DNA of 64,000 nt from Candidatus Rhodobacter oscarellae (GCF_001078595.1 NZ_LFTY01000002.1:3234862-3298861), one strand, 5' to 3'. Positions 55,187 through 64,000 are shown, counted from the first letter of the stretch. Translations and numbers: made by a program. The notes: generated by a model from the letters alone, not told the origin.

Positions 55187-55890
55187 GCCTCTTGTCGACC
55201 CAGGGGCTGACAAAGGCGTTTGGCGGTCTGACCGCCGTGAGCGACGTGGATTTTGAGCTGCCGCAGGGGGAGATCCGCGCGCTGATCGGGCCGAACGGGG
55301 CGGGCAAGACCACCTTTGTGGGGCTCCTATGCGGTCGCATGGCGCCCAGCGCCGGGACGGTGCGGTTCGACGGGCAGGACATCTCGCGCCTGGCCGCGCA
55401 TGAGCGCATCCGGCTGGGCATCGCCTATACGTTCCAGATCACATCGGTTTTCGCGCGGCTGAGTGCGCATGAGAACGTGGCGCTGGCGGTCCGGCGGCGC
55501 GGGGGCGATGCGGTGCGGGAGGTGCCAGAGGCGTTGCAGCGCGTGGGGCTGCGCGACCGCGCGGGCGATCTGGCCGGGGACCTCAGCTATGGCCACCAGC
55601 GCCTGTTGGAGATCGCGATGGGCTTGGCCCAAAAGCCGCGTTTGTTGATCCTGGACGAGCCGACGCAGGGGCTGGCGGACAGCGAGATCGATGCGTTCTG
55701 CGCCCTGGTGCGAGGCCTGGCGCCCGAGACCACGGTGCTGCTGATCGAGCATAACATGAGCGTGGTCATGCGGGTGGCGCAGAAGATCACTGTGCTGAAC
55801 TTTGGGGCGGTGCTGGCGGAAGGCGCGCCGGAGGTGGTGCAAGCGGACCCGGCGGTGCAGGCGGCCTACCTGGGGGGTGTTGAGGCATGA
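55183..55890 (+). CDS. livG: HAAT ABC transporter ATP-binding protein (LivG family), second system
   Basis: 235 residues. Walker A GPNGAGKTT, signature LSYGHQRLLEIAM in a relaxed form, Walker B LLILDEPTQGL and switch His in LLIEHNMS. ATG 55183 lies in the ATGA overlap with livM; the longer frame to 54985 lies inside livM. The following livF is split by an insertion element. Confidence 0.92.
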   Translation: MSLLSTQGLTKAFGGLTAVSDVDFELPQGEIRALIGPNGAGKTTFVGLLCGRMAPSAGTVRFDGQDISRLAAHERIRLGIAYTFQITSVFARLSAHENVALAVRRRGGDAVREVPEALQRVGLRDRAGDLAGDLSYGHQRLLEIAMGLAQKPRLLILDEPTQGLADSEIDAFCALVRGLAPETTVLLIEHNMSVVMRVAQKITVLNFGAVLAEGAPEVVQADPAVQAAYLGGVEA

Positions 55891-55916
55891 GATTTGCGAC
55901 AGAGCGCCGCGGTGCC

Positions 55917-56025
55917 CTAAATTTTTGCCGTGCGTTAACGGTATATTTGCGCGAATCGGCGAGCAAAAATTTATGGGTGGGCACGGCCACGTGCGTCTTT
56001 TTTTGTGCTCAGAAGCCCGCCCACC
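55917..56025. repeat. Long-stem hairpin element, divergent copy 3, plus GGTGGGC dyad
   Basis: TAAATTTTTGC (55918-55928) pairs with GCAAAAATTTA (55963-55973), 11 bp, followed by TGGGTGGGC, similar to copies at 4371 and 40721. A second dyad GGTGGGC/GCCCACC lies at 55976-55982 and 56019-56025. Both are between livG and livF of one operon. Confidence 0.6.
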
Positions 56026-56203
56026 CTGTGTTCATTATTCCCCGATTCGCCCTAACATTTCCCAAACTTTTCCAGCGGCGTCGCGTCGCGCTCGATCAGG
56101 CAGCTCCATGTTAGAGCTGCGCAACGTCGATACCGGCTATGGCGCGGCCCAGGTTCTGCGCGGTTTCTCGATGGGCGTGGAGGCAGGTAAAATTCACTGC
56201 CTT

Positions 56204-56630
56204 CCGTAATGGGCCAGTTGATGTCAAGGACAGCGTTTTCACCCTCAAAAACCCGGGAACCGACGAAGGTTTCCGGGGTGCCTGCCAGGCGCAGTGAGGT
56301 TCACAGCGGAGTGATTGTGCTGTGGCGATGGGGAATATGCCAGTGTTGTTGGCCTCGCCTGTCGGCATGCCTGCTCACCGTGATGTGTCTGCGCCGGGCT
56401 CGTGCTTCCGTCCGTGGTCAGCGCAATGGCTGCCAACTTCATACCTTGTCCGGTTCGGCTCCCGAGTGTCGATCTTCAGGGCGCGCTCAACCCTGGAACG
56501 GGTCGGCAGATGGCAGCTTGCGTACATCATCGGGGACCGCGTCCCGGCTGGGACACTGGTGGGCCGGCACCGTCAGGTGCGGCCGAACGCTCCTTGTGCT
56601 GAAAACATTTCAATCATGGATGCGGGGCGC
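56204..56630 (-). ncRNA. Non-coding end of the IS, candidate bridge-RNA region
   Basis: 427 bp with no gene, lying downstream of the transposase stop. In the IS1111 group the bridge RNA that pairs with target and donor DNA is encoded on this side of the transposase gene (established for IS110 relatives). GCAGTGA at 56291-56297 is complementary to TCACTGC (56194-56200), the livF sequence immediately left of the CT core, which is what a target-binding loop needs, though a 7-base match could be chance. Exact RNA ends are not determined. Confidence 0.4.
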
Positions 56631-57674
56631 TCAGGCGTTCTGCCGGAGCGCCATCGCCTCGTCACGGGTGAAGCGGAACCCGGTTCCATCCACCCACATC
56701 CGGTGCAGCACCACGCCGATGCGACGGGCCAGCGCCACGGTGGCACGTCTCTTCCCACGACGCTCGGCAAGGCGCAGCGCCCAGGACTTGAGCCAGTTCG
56801 GGCCGCCATGATGCAGCATCACGTTGGCCGCCTGGTAGAGCGCCGCCCGGAGACCTGCGTCTCCGACCTTGGTGATCGCGCCCACAATGGACCGCTCGCC
56901 GGATTCATCCCGCCCCGGCGTCAGCCCGACCCAGGGGCCAACATCACGAGATCGTTTGAAGCGTGTGGGATCATCGATCGCGGCCTTCACCGTCAGCGCA
57001 ACGACGGCACCCACACCGGGCATGGTCATCAGCAGGCGACAGATCGGATCGATCTTCGCCTGATCGCGCACCATCTTCTCGAACCCCGCAAGTTCCCTTC
57101 GCAGCTCTGCGCGGGCACGCAGGATCGGCTCAATAGCCGCTTTCAGCACAGTATTGCCCGCCGCCAGGTCCCTGACCCGCTGGTCATAGCGACCTTTCGA
57201 GACGGGTCCCATCTTCAGGCCAAAGTTGCGCAACACGCCCCGCACCGACAGTTCCAACTGGATCAGTACCTTCTGGATCGCCTTGCGCGCCGTCAGCAAC
57301 ACGCGTGTTTCCTGAGCAGGAACCGACTTGCAGTGCACGGCGCTGAACCAACCCATCTGCAGGAGATGCGCGATCCCCTGTGCATCCCGCCGATCCGTCT
57401 TGATCGGGCTTGCTTTCAGCGCCGCCTTCACTTGCCGCGTTTCCATCAGGATCGCGGGTAGCCCGGCCTCGGTCAGCCCCTTGTGAAGCCATTGGGACAG
57501 TGGACCCGCTTCCAGGCCAATCCCGGTAATCTCGCAGGGCAAGGCCTTGAGGAAGCTGACCAACACTTCCGGCTCGCTGGCGACGTCAGTTTCCTTCAGG
57601 ATCTTGCCGCGATCACCGAGCACGCAAACAGCCGTGCTTGCCAGAGAGACGTCCAGTCCGATAAAGATATCCAT
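56631..57674 (-). CDS. IS110/IS1111-family transposase (DEDD recombinase)
   Basis: 347 residues. N-terminal RuvC-like DEDD domain with Asp8 (IGLDVS), Glu55 (GLEAGP), Asp94 and Asp97 (KTDRRDAQ); C-terminal Tnp domain with TMPGVGAVVALTVKAAI and the serine-containing motif GLTPGRDESGE (Ser258). ATG 57674 is chosen because the family starts MxIFIGLDVS. All catalytic residues are present, so the element may be active. Confidence 0.95.
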   Translation of the reverse strand: MDIFIGLDVSLASTAVCVLGDRGKILKETDVASEPEVLVSFLKALPCEITGIGLEAGPLSQWLHKGLTEAGLPAILMETRQVKAALKASPIKTDRRDAQGIAHLLQMGWFSAVHCKSVPAQETRVLLTARKAIQKVLIQLELSVRGVLRNFGLKMGPVSKGRYDQRVRDLAAGNTVLKAAIEPILRARAELRRELAGFEKMVRDQAKIDPICRLLMTMPGVGAVVALTVKAAIDDPTRFKRSRDVGPWVGLTPGRDESGERSIVGAITKVGDAGLRAALYQAANVMLHHGGPNWLKSWALRLAERRGKRRATVALARRIGVVLHRMWVDGTGFRFTRDEAMALRQNA

Positions 57675-58453
57675 GTCGTTGTCCTTTCTATTCTTTGGAA
57701 TTGAGGCGCGCCATCTGGCAAGACCTCGTAGACACGCATCATGCGTATCAAAGGGCAACGACACCCTCTCTGCGACACCGCTTCAAGCGTAACGACCGAG
57801 ATTCGCGCCGAGGCCCATTACGGTATCTTCTGGGGCGCAACGGCGCCGGCAAGACCACCACGATGAAGGCGATAACCGGGCTGCTGCCGCTCTGGGCCGG
57901 TGGCGTTCAGCTGGACGGGCAAGACGTCGGCGCACTGCCAGCGCATCAGCGGGCCGCGGCGGGGATCGGCTACATCCCGCAGGGGCGGCGGCTGTTCACC
58001 GAACTGACCGTGGCGCAGAATCTCGAGATCGGGCTGATGGCGCGCAAGAGCCCGCGCCGCGCGCTGGACCGGGCGCTAGAGCTCTTCCCGCGCCTCAAGG
58101 AGCGGCTCTCGCAACGCGCCGAGACCCTTTCAGGCGGCGAGCAACAAATGCTGGCCACCGCCCGCGCGCTCTGCGTCGAACCGAAGGTCCTGCTGCTGGA
58201 CGAACCCACCGAGGGGTTGCAGCCCTCAATGATCGACACAATCCGTGACGTGATCCTGCGGCTGCGCGACGAGGGGACCGCCATCCTTCTGGTCGAGCAG
58301 CGCATCGACGCCGTGCTGTCGGTGGCGGATCAGGTGACCTTCATCGAGAACGGCCAGGGCCAACAGACCTTCGCCGCCTCGGAGCTTGATCCAAAGCATC
58401 AGGCCTTTAAGCTGTATCTGGGGGTCTGAGGCACGCTCCCGAAGGAGGCCGTG

Positions 58454-59461
58454 ATGAAGACGTCGTTCTGCGAATTGATGGGGGTGCAGCTCCCGATCGC
58501 CCTCGCCCCCATGGCCGGCGCGGTCTCGCCACAGCTTGTGGCCGCGGTTTGCAACGCGGGCGGGTTGGGGCTGGCGCCGCTCTGGCACCTGGACGATGAC
58601 GCGCTGCGCGACGGGATCCGCGAGATCCGGGCGCTGACCGACCGCCCCTTTGGTGTTAACCTCAATATGGAGTTCTCCAGCGAGGCGCATCTTGACGCTT
58701 GCCTTGAGGAAGGCGTGCCGATCATCTCGCTCTTTTGGCAGTCGCCCGGGGCGTTCGTTTCGCGCGCTCAAAAGGGCGGCGCCAAGGTGATCTTTACTGC
58801 CGCCACGGCGGCTTCGGCGGCAGCGGCGGTGGAGCTGGGCGTGGACGCGGTCTGCGCGCAAGGCTGGGAGGCGGGTGGCCACGTGCGGGGCGACGTCTCT
58901 ACGATGGCCCTCGTGCCCGCCGTTGTGGACGCGGTGGGCGACGTGCCTGTAATCGCCGCCGGTGGCATCGCCGATGGGCGTGGGCTGGCCGCGGCGCTCG
59001 CCCTGGGCGCTTCGGGCGCCTGGATCGGCACGCGGTTCCTTGCAGCGCAAGAGGCGCTGACCCATCCGGACTACATGCGCGGGCTTGTCCGGGCGACCGA
59101 GGCCGACACCGCGCATTTTGACAACCTCTTTAATGTGGGATGGCCCGACGCCCCGCATCGGGTCCTAAAAAACAGCACGGTGCGGGCCTGGCTTGACGCG
59201 GGGAGCCCACAGACAGGCGCACGTCCCGGCGAGGGCGAGATCATCGCGCAGAGCGACCGCAGCGGCGCTGTGCAGCGCTATCAGTCGATCACGCCAAACA
59301 CGGGCGTCCAGGGTGACATAGAGGCGCTGTCGATGTGGGCCGGTCAGGGCGTGCACCTGGTCAAGCGCCGCCAGCCCGCCGCAGAGATCATCGCCGATAT
59401 CGTCGCAGAGGCAGAAGCAACGCTTGCCGGGCTCGCCGGCGCGCGCCGCATCGATGATTAG
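58454..59461 (+). CDS. Nitronate monooxygenase (2-nitropropane dioxygenase family)
   Basis: 335-residue FMN-dependent TIM-barrel enzyme. PIALAPMAGAVSPQLVAAVCNAGGLG is the N-terminal FMN motif, AVCAQGWEAGGHVRGD carries the catalytic His of class I enzymes, and ADGRGLAAALALGASGAWIGTRFLA is the phosphate-binding C-terminal motif. ATG 58454 has AGGAGG five bases upstream (GTG 58451 would be too close). It follows livF and appears intact. It could also reduce an enoyl or keto group. Its link with the importer suggests nitro- or amino-type compounds, but this is inference. Confidence 0.88.
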   Translation: MKTSFCELMGVQLPIALAPMAGAVSPQLVAAVCNAGGLGLAPLWHLDDDALRDGIREIRALTDRPFGVNLNMEFSSEAHLDACLEEGVPIISLFWQSPGAFVSRAQKGGAKVIFTAATAASAAAAVELGVDAVCAQGWEAGGHVRGDVSTMALVPAVVDAVGDVPVIAAGGIADGRGLAAALALGASGAWIGTRFLAAQEALTHPDYMRGLVRATEADTAHFDNLFNVGWPDAPHRVLKNSTVRAWLDAGSPQTGARPGEGEIIAQSDRSGAVQRYQSITPNTGVQGDIEALSMWAGQGVHLVKRRQPAAEIIADIVAEAEATLAGLAGARRIDD

Positions 59462-59463
59462 TC

Positions 59464-59676
59464 TTACCAGGGCCGTGTCGCGGAGCGGGTGATCACGACA
59501 TCCTGTGCCGGGCAGCCGGTGCCGCCGATCCCGTCCTCGCTGACGATCGCGCAATCCTCGGCCTCAGAGATGACGACCGGTTCCACCATGATCGGCTCTT
59601 CTTCGAGTTGCGCGCATCCCGCCAACGCGGCGAGCCCCAGCAGCGCGGTGCAGCTCCATAAAATTTTGCGCATCAA
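59464..59676 (-). CDS. Small lipoprotein of unknown function
   Basis: 70 residues. Lipobox LAALAGC with Cys at about 21, preceded by a hydrophobic stretch, gives a lipoprotein. The mature 50 residues are acidic (LEEEPIMVEPVVISEAEDC) with two further Cys that may form a disulfide (EDCAIVSEDG and GTGCPAQD). Its start overlaps the DUF6502 stop by 4 bp, so the two are one transcription unit. Confidence 0.8.
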   Translation of the reverse strand: MMRKILWSCTALLGLAALAGCAQLEEEPIMVEPVVISEAEDCAIVSEDGIGGTGCPAQDVVITRSATRPW

Positions 59677-60428
59677 TCCGTTTCTTCCCTGTCGTAGAAA
59701 TACCCGCCGGCGCGGAACCTATGCGCGGCGTTGGCGTCGTTCTGGGCCTTCATTGCCGTGGCGCGCTGGCTAAGGTCAAGGAAGACCGCCATCTGCGCCT
59801 CGGCATGCACGGCCCGCAGCTCGGTCACCTGGGCCTCTGTCAGACCTGTGTAATGCACCGCGCGCTCGAAATGCGGCGGGGTCTGGCCTTGGACATTCTC
59901 GCTGGCCGAGGACATGTGGTCGGCCATGTTCTTTGCCAGGTAAGAAAGCTGGTCGTCCGAGCCTGACAGCGGCTGGTAGGATTTCTCCAGCAGTTCGACC
60001 TCTCCGCTGGCGGCATCGACACGGGCGGTGCCCGCGGCCTGGAGCGCGTCCAGCATGGTCCGCGGGTGCACGTCCTTGCGGACCTCAAAGGCCAGCGCCT
60101 CGAAGGACGGCGCGGGGCCGTTCTTGGGCAAAGGCTGAGCCTCACCGCCTACATGATAGCCGTCCTCGGTCTGCCAAAGCGCCACGAGGCGCGAGAGGTG
60201 GTTCATGCGCGGCTCACGCGTGGGCGCGTCGCGCAGGCGCGCCACGTCGCGGCGCTGCAGGCCCGTCATCACCGACAATCGGCTATCGGTCACCTTGCCG
60301 TCGGCCTGGGCGGTGGCGGCGCGCACGTAATGCCCCTTCATCCGCTCAGCGAGATCGGGGAACAGCACGCCACGCGCGACCATCAGTCGGGCCAGCGCGG
60401 AGAAGATCGGGTCGAGCACATCTAACAT
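59673..60428 (-). CDS. DUF6502-family protein
   Basis: 251 residues from ATG 60428. The N-terminal half (about 1-100) includes DGKVTDSRLSVMTGLQRRDVARLRD, which reads like a helix-turn-helix, and the rest has ALAFEVRKDVHPRTMLDALQAAGTARVD (winged-helix-like) and a C-terminal helical part QVTELRAVHAEAQMAVFLDLSQRA. I recognise it as DUF6502, a family without a settled role. A 17-bp dyad (60430-60446) overlaps its translation start region and a related one precedes the divergent VWA gene, so an autoregulator is plausible. Confidence 0.75.
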   Translation of the reverse strand: MLDVLDPIFSALARLMVARGVLFPDLAERMKGHYVRAATAQADGKVTDSRLSVMTGLQRRDVARLRDAPTREPRMNHLSRLVALWQTEDGYHVGGEAQPLPKNGPAPSFEALAFEVRKDVHPRTMLDALQAAGTARVDAASGEVELLEKSYQPLSGSDDQLSYLAKNMADHMSSASENVQGQTPPHFERAVHYTGLTEAQVTELRAVHAEAQMAVFLDLSQRATAMKAQNDANAAHRFRAGGYFYDREETD

Positions 60429-60429
60429 A

Positions 60430-60446
60430 ATGCGCAATTTGCACAT
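60430..60446. promoter_or_regulatory. 17-bp dyad at the DUF6502 start (candidate operator 1)
   Basis: ATGCGCAATTTGCACAT, symmetric at seven of eight pairs around T60438, two bases upstream of the DUF6502 start codon. Read on the minus strand it is ATGTGCAAATTGCGCAT, which shares ATGTGC-N5-RCRCAT with the dyad at 60477-60493. Confidence 0.5.
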
Positions 60447-60476
60447 TTGTCTTTACAAAGGCAAGCGAATCATAAT

Positions 60477-60493
60477 ATGTGCGTTTTACACAT
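60477..60493. promoter_or_regulatory. 17-bp dyad upstream of the VWA gene (candidate operator 2)
   Basis: ATGTGCGTTTTACACAT with five-base symmetric arms ATGTG/CACAT, 15 bp upstream of the VWA start. It matches dyad 1 in inverted orientation (ATGTGC-N5-RCRCAT); centres are 47 bp apart. Confidence 0.5.
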
Positions 60494-60508
60494 TTTCTGG
60501 AGACACCA

Positions 60509-61843
60509 ATGATCCACAGCACAAACACCGCCAACCCCCTCCGGCCCAAGGGGCTCTTTACGTCCCCCCTCGCCCTTTGCGCCGCGGCGGTGTTTGTGCT
60601 GACGGCTTGCGAAGGCGCCAACGTCTTCGACGAACCCGCGTTGGTCGCTCCAGAACCTGTTCTGGCAGAGCCCTCCCTCTCTGCCGATACCGGCGCGGCG
60701 GAGGTCTCTGCCGCGCCCGCACCCCGGTCCGTTGGTGCGTCCCCAACCCTCCCGCGGACCGGGGTCATTACAGCTGGTGATATTGACGATGGGCTGAACA
60801 TGGCGGCGTTCCAACGCTACGCCAAGCGCGCGGCGACAGAGACGGGCCTGCCGGCCTCGCGCCTGGGCGACCCGCTGCAGGCGCGGCTGGTGGCGCCGGA
60901 CGGCACGCCCTTGCCGGGCGTCCGGGTCACCCTGCGCCGCAAGGGCAAGGCAGAGCCCTTCTTTGATGGCTATTCCGGCGTGGGCGGGCGCGTGACGGTG
61001 TTCCCGCGCATGCACGGCGCCTCAAGCGCGGGCATTTTCGAGCTGCGCGCCTTCCGGGGCGACCAGCAGGGCGCAATCAGCGCGATGCTGACCACCAAGG
61101 ACGCGCCGGTGCAGGTGACCATGCCCGCCACGCTGCCCGCGCGCCCGGATTTCTTGGACCTGATGTTCGTGGTGGATACCACCGGCAGCATGGGCGACGA
61201 GCTTGCCTGGCTAACCAAGGAGATGCGCGGCATCGTGCGGCAGGCAAGGCGTCAAGCGGGTGATATCGACGTCAATTATGGGCTGGTGGTCTACCGGGAT
61301 AAGGGCGACGTGTACGAGGTCAGGAATTTCGGCATGGATCTTAGCGCCGGGCAGATCCAACGCGCATTGCGGCAGCAAAATGCAATGGGTGGCGGCGACT
61401 ACCCCGAGGCCGCGGCCAAGGCACTGGCGACAGGTGTTGGTCAGAATTGGCGCCGTGGGCAGGGCAAGCGCATCCTATTCCACATCGCCGACGCCCCTCC
61501 GCATAGCCGCGATGCTTCCCGCTATGTTGACGCCGCCGCGATGGCCGCGGGTAAGAACGTGCAGATCTTCGGGCTTGGCGCTAGCGGCGTGGCCGCAGAA
61601 TCAGAGTTCCTGATGCGCCAGGCAGCGCTCGCCACGAACGGACGCTACATCTTCCTAACCGATGACAGCGGCGTAGGGCACGCCCATGCCGAGCCCAGCA
61701 TCTCTTGCTACCGCGTGACCGCGCTGAAGGATCTGATGCGGCGGGTGCTGGTCTCGGAATTGACAGGCATTCGGCAAGAGGCGCCGAGCAGTGCGGTGAT
61801 CCGCGAGGTCGGGACATACCAGAATGGTGTGTGCAAAAACTGA
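60509..61843 (+). CDS. VWA-domain lipoprotein
   Basis: 444 residues from ATG 60509 (GGAG upstream); a GTG at 60479 is possible but lies in the operator. Lipobox FVLTAC with Cys at about 34 and a Pro/Ala-rich linker (DEPALVAPEPVLAEPSLSAD) place it in the cell envelope. Residues about 110-215 form a beta-rich part (VAPDGTPLPGVRVTLRRKG), then a von Willebrand A domain with MIDAS motif DTTGSMGDE and DAPPHSRD. It probably binds metal-dependent protein partners. The divergent DUF6502 gene may control it. Confidence 0.83.
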   Translation: MIHSTNTANPLRPKGLFTSPLALCAAAVFVLTACEGANVFDEPALVAPEPVLAEPSLSADTGAAEVSAAPAPRSVGASPTLPRTGVITAGDIDDGLNMAAFQRYAKRAATETGLPASRLGDPLQARLVAPDGTPLPGVRVTLRRKGKAEPFFDGYSGVGGRVTVFPRMHGASSAGIFELRAFRGDQQGAISAMLTTKDAPVQVTMPATLPARPDFLDLMFVVDTTGSMGDELAWLTKEMRGIVRQARRQAGDIDVNYGLVVYRDKGDVYEVRNFGMDLSAGQIQRALRQQNAMGGGDYPEAAAKALATGVGQNWRRGQGKRILFHIADAPPHSRDASRYVDAAAMAAGKNVQIFGLGASGVAAESEFLMRQAALATNGRYIFLTDDSGVGHAHAEPSISCYRVTALKDLMRRVLVSELTGIRQEAPSSAVIREVGTYQNGVCKN

Positions 61844-61872
61844 CCCGCGGATCACCCTTCGCCCCGAAAAAA

Positions 61873-61900
61873 TCCCCGCCGAACGGTTGCTCGGCGGGGA
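61873..61900 (-). terminator. Rho-independent terminator of ccrM
   Basis: Ten-base-pair stem TCCCCGCCGA/TCGGCGGGGA with an eight-base loop. On the minus strand the stem is followed by a run of six T, so it terminates ccrM transcription. On the plus strand TAGTTTG follows, which may also slow transcription from the VWA gene. Confidence 0.85.
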
Positions 61901-61957
61901 TAGTTTGTACCGTGGTCAGGCCACAGGCACTGGCGGTAAACTTATGGTTCTAGTTGC

Positions 61958-63134
<1,177 letters not shown>

Positions 63135-63171
63135 ATGTTATTTTGAATCAAAAGGTTATAAAAAAGTGTTG

Positions 63172-63786
63172 CTACAAGATATTGTGGACGGGCTTGAAGC
63201 TGCGTCTATGATGTGGGGTCGCGCCAAGGTTCTTGAGCGCATCGCGGTGCTCCTGCGTGGGGTATCCGGCGTTTCGCTCCCAGCCATAGCCGGGGAATTG
63301 TTGCGCCAAAGACTCCATGATCTCGTCGCGACAAACTTTTGCCACAATTGACGCCGCGGCAATGGACAAAACGCGCGCGTCGCCCTTCACCACGGGCAGG
63401 CCCTGGATGTTCATGCCCACGGGCAGGCGGTTGCCATCCACCAGGGCGAAATCCGCCGGCGCCTCCAGGCTGCTGATGGCGCGGCGCATCGCCAAGAGGC
63501 TGGCCTGTAGGATGTTGATCTCGTCAATCTCGGCTGCGGTGGCATGCGCGATCGAGACCTGGGCGTTGGCGTGGATATCCTCCGCCAGCGCGACGCGGCG
63601 CTGGGCCGTCAGGGTCTTGCTGTCGGCCAGCCCCGGCGGGATGTTGTCAGGATCCAGGACCACGGCGGCGGCGGTGACCGGCCCCGCGAGGGGACCGCGC
63701 CCGACCTCGTCCACGCCGCAGACACGGGTAAAGCCGCGCTGATGCGCGGCTTGCTCAAACTCTAGGGTGGGTGCGGGTCTTTTCAT
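63172..63786 (-). CDS. rnhB: Ribonuclease HII
   Basis: 204 residues. It removes RNA from RNA-DNA hybrids and single ribonucleotides. Catalytic residues are the Asp and Glu in VCGVDEVGRGPLAGP, the Asp of VDGNRLP and the Asp of AKVCRDEIM; DSKTLTAQRR is also conserved. ATG 63786 gives the normal length; the frame runs on to 63843. It is the first gene of the rnhB-ccrM pair. Confidence 0.95.
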   Translation of the reverse strand: MKRPAPTLEFEQAAHQRGFTRVCGVDEVGRGPLAGPVTAAAVVLDPDNIPPGLADSKTLTAQRRVALAEDIHANAQVSIAHATAAEIDEINILQASLLAMRRAISSLEAPADFALVDGNRLPVGMNIQGLPVVKGDARVLSIAAASIVAKVCRDEIMESLAQQFPGYGWERNAGYPTQEHRDALKNLGATPHHRRSFKPVHNIL

Positions 63787-63907
63787 GCCTTCTCCTGACC
63801 CAAGCGATGCGCCTAAGTCAATTCCGGGGCAGGTCACCCGCAACTTTGACCTGCCCCGGAAACGCAGCCCGGCAAGACCGGGCCACTGCTCGACGGATCA
63901 GGGGCGC

Positions 63908-64000
63908 TTAGCCAAAGACCCAGCCGTTCTTGCGCAGGCAGCGCGCGCCAAACACCCGGCGGTTGCCGTTATGGGTGCGGATGGTCCGCTGGCAGTGCCC
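63908..64000 (-). CDS. C-terminal end of an unidentified gene (cut by window edge)
   Basis: The last 30 codons of a - strand gene ending at the TAA at 63908-63910: GHCQRTIRTHNGNRRVFGAR then CLRKNGWVFG. Two Cys and many basic residues suggest a small secreted or cysteine-bonded protein, but the family is not recognised. A short stem GCCCGG/CCGGGC (63867-63883) follows its stop. Confidence 0.5.
   Translation of the reverse strand, partial: GHCQRTIRTHNGNRRVFGARCLRKNGWVFG

Larger units (their letters stand above)
56204..57826 (-). mobile_element. IS110-family insertion sequence, IS1111-like
   Basis: 1,623 bp between the two parts of livF. Inverted repeats are CCGTAATGGGCC (56204-56215) and GGCCCATTACGG (57812-57823); the right one is followed by TAT, so the repeats are subterminal on that side, as in the IS1111 group. 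The left end is preceded by CTT and the right end followed by CTT, i.e. one copy of a CT(T) core on each side, and no longer target duplication, as expected for IS110-type recombination. It encodes one DEDD transposase on the - strand and has a long non-coding stretch downstream of it. Confidence 0.92.
56108..58429 (+). pseudogene. livF: HAAT ABC transporter ATP-binding protein LivF, interrupted by an IS110/IS1111-type element
   Basis: The first part (56108-56203) reads MLELRNVDTGYGAAQVLRGF, then SMGVEAGKIHCL; the second part (57830-58429) reads LGRNGAGKTTTMKAITGLLP and so on, with LSGGEQQ, LLLDEPTEGL and C-terminal DPKHQAFKLYLGV. Joining 56203 to 57830 gives 696 bp, 231 codons plus stop, with the P-loop GRNGAGKTT restored. 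So the element split the gene just before Walker A. The first part ends after four codons in the element (TAA). Translation of the second part from an internal start would lack half the nucleotide site. The first HAAT operon has an intact livF. Confidence 0.95.

Overview
The window looks like chromosomal DNA of an alphaproteobacterium, most likely a Rhodobacteraceae (Roseobacter-group) member. The DNA is GC-rich apart from one AT-richer patch. It carries an rnhB-ccrM pair (CcrM is the GANTC methyltransferase typical of Alphaproteobacteria), many ABC and TTT solute uptake systems, an inositol operon of the iolB/D/C/G type, and several families of intergenic palindromes. The taxonomic call is inference from gene content.

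Layout. 1-4344: HAAT (branched-chain amino-acid type) ABC operon on +, first gene cut by the window edge. 4555-9903: peptide-type ABC operon on - (SBP, two permeases, fused double ATPase). 10037-10973: NUDIX hydrolase and a small secreted protein. 11120-16200: a plasticity zone with phased GTCGG repeats, a REP-associated tyrosine transposase (RAYT) bracketed by its own REP palindromes, an IS5-type remnant, and an AT-richer cargo of two GSCFA proteins plus an SGNH-like protein. 16478-31394: two divergent catabolic operons around a GntR regulator (TTT transporter, sulfatase, two split transketolase pairs, aldehyde dehydrogenase, enolase-superfamily protein, FMO, LLM oxidoreductase, two SDRs). 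Six of these genes carry about eight inactivating lesions, so the cluster appears to be decaying. 31760-42971: inositol catabolism (iolB, a 70-aa membrane protein, iolD, iolC-DUF2090, iolG, SDR), a LacI regulator, a MocD-like di-iron oxygenase, a Gfo/Idh/MocA dehydrogenase and iolE; together they suggest use of inositols and possibly methylated inosamines (rhizopine-like). 43133-48222: hybrid histidine kinase, a small molybdopterin-fold secreted protein, and a divergent pair (PCu(A)C-like protein and polytopic membrane protein). 48311-59461: second HAAT operon with an alpha/beta hydrolase and an S9 peptidase; its livF is interrupted by an IS110/IS1111-type element. 59464-63786: lipoprotein, DUF6502 protein, VWA lipoprotein, ccrM, rnhB. 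63908-64000: tail of another gene.

Most notable: (i) the IS1111-like insertion in livF, where the empty site can be reconstructed exactly and a long non-coding end is the place to look for a bridge RNA; (ii) the RAYT/REP locus, where one REP supplies the stop codon and another lies inside the transposase gene; (iii) the decaying catabolic island; (iv) two related 17-bp dyads between the divergent DUF6502 and VWA genes; (v) an 11-bp inverted repeat bracketing two GANTC sites upstream of ccrM; (vi) three families of intergenic palindromes, two of them placed between an ABC binding-protein gene and its permease gene. No rRNA, tRNA or CRISPR array was seen.
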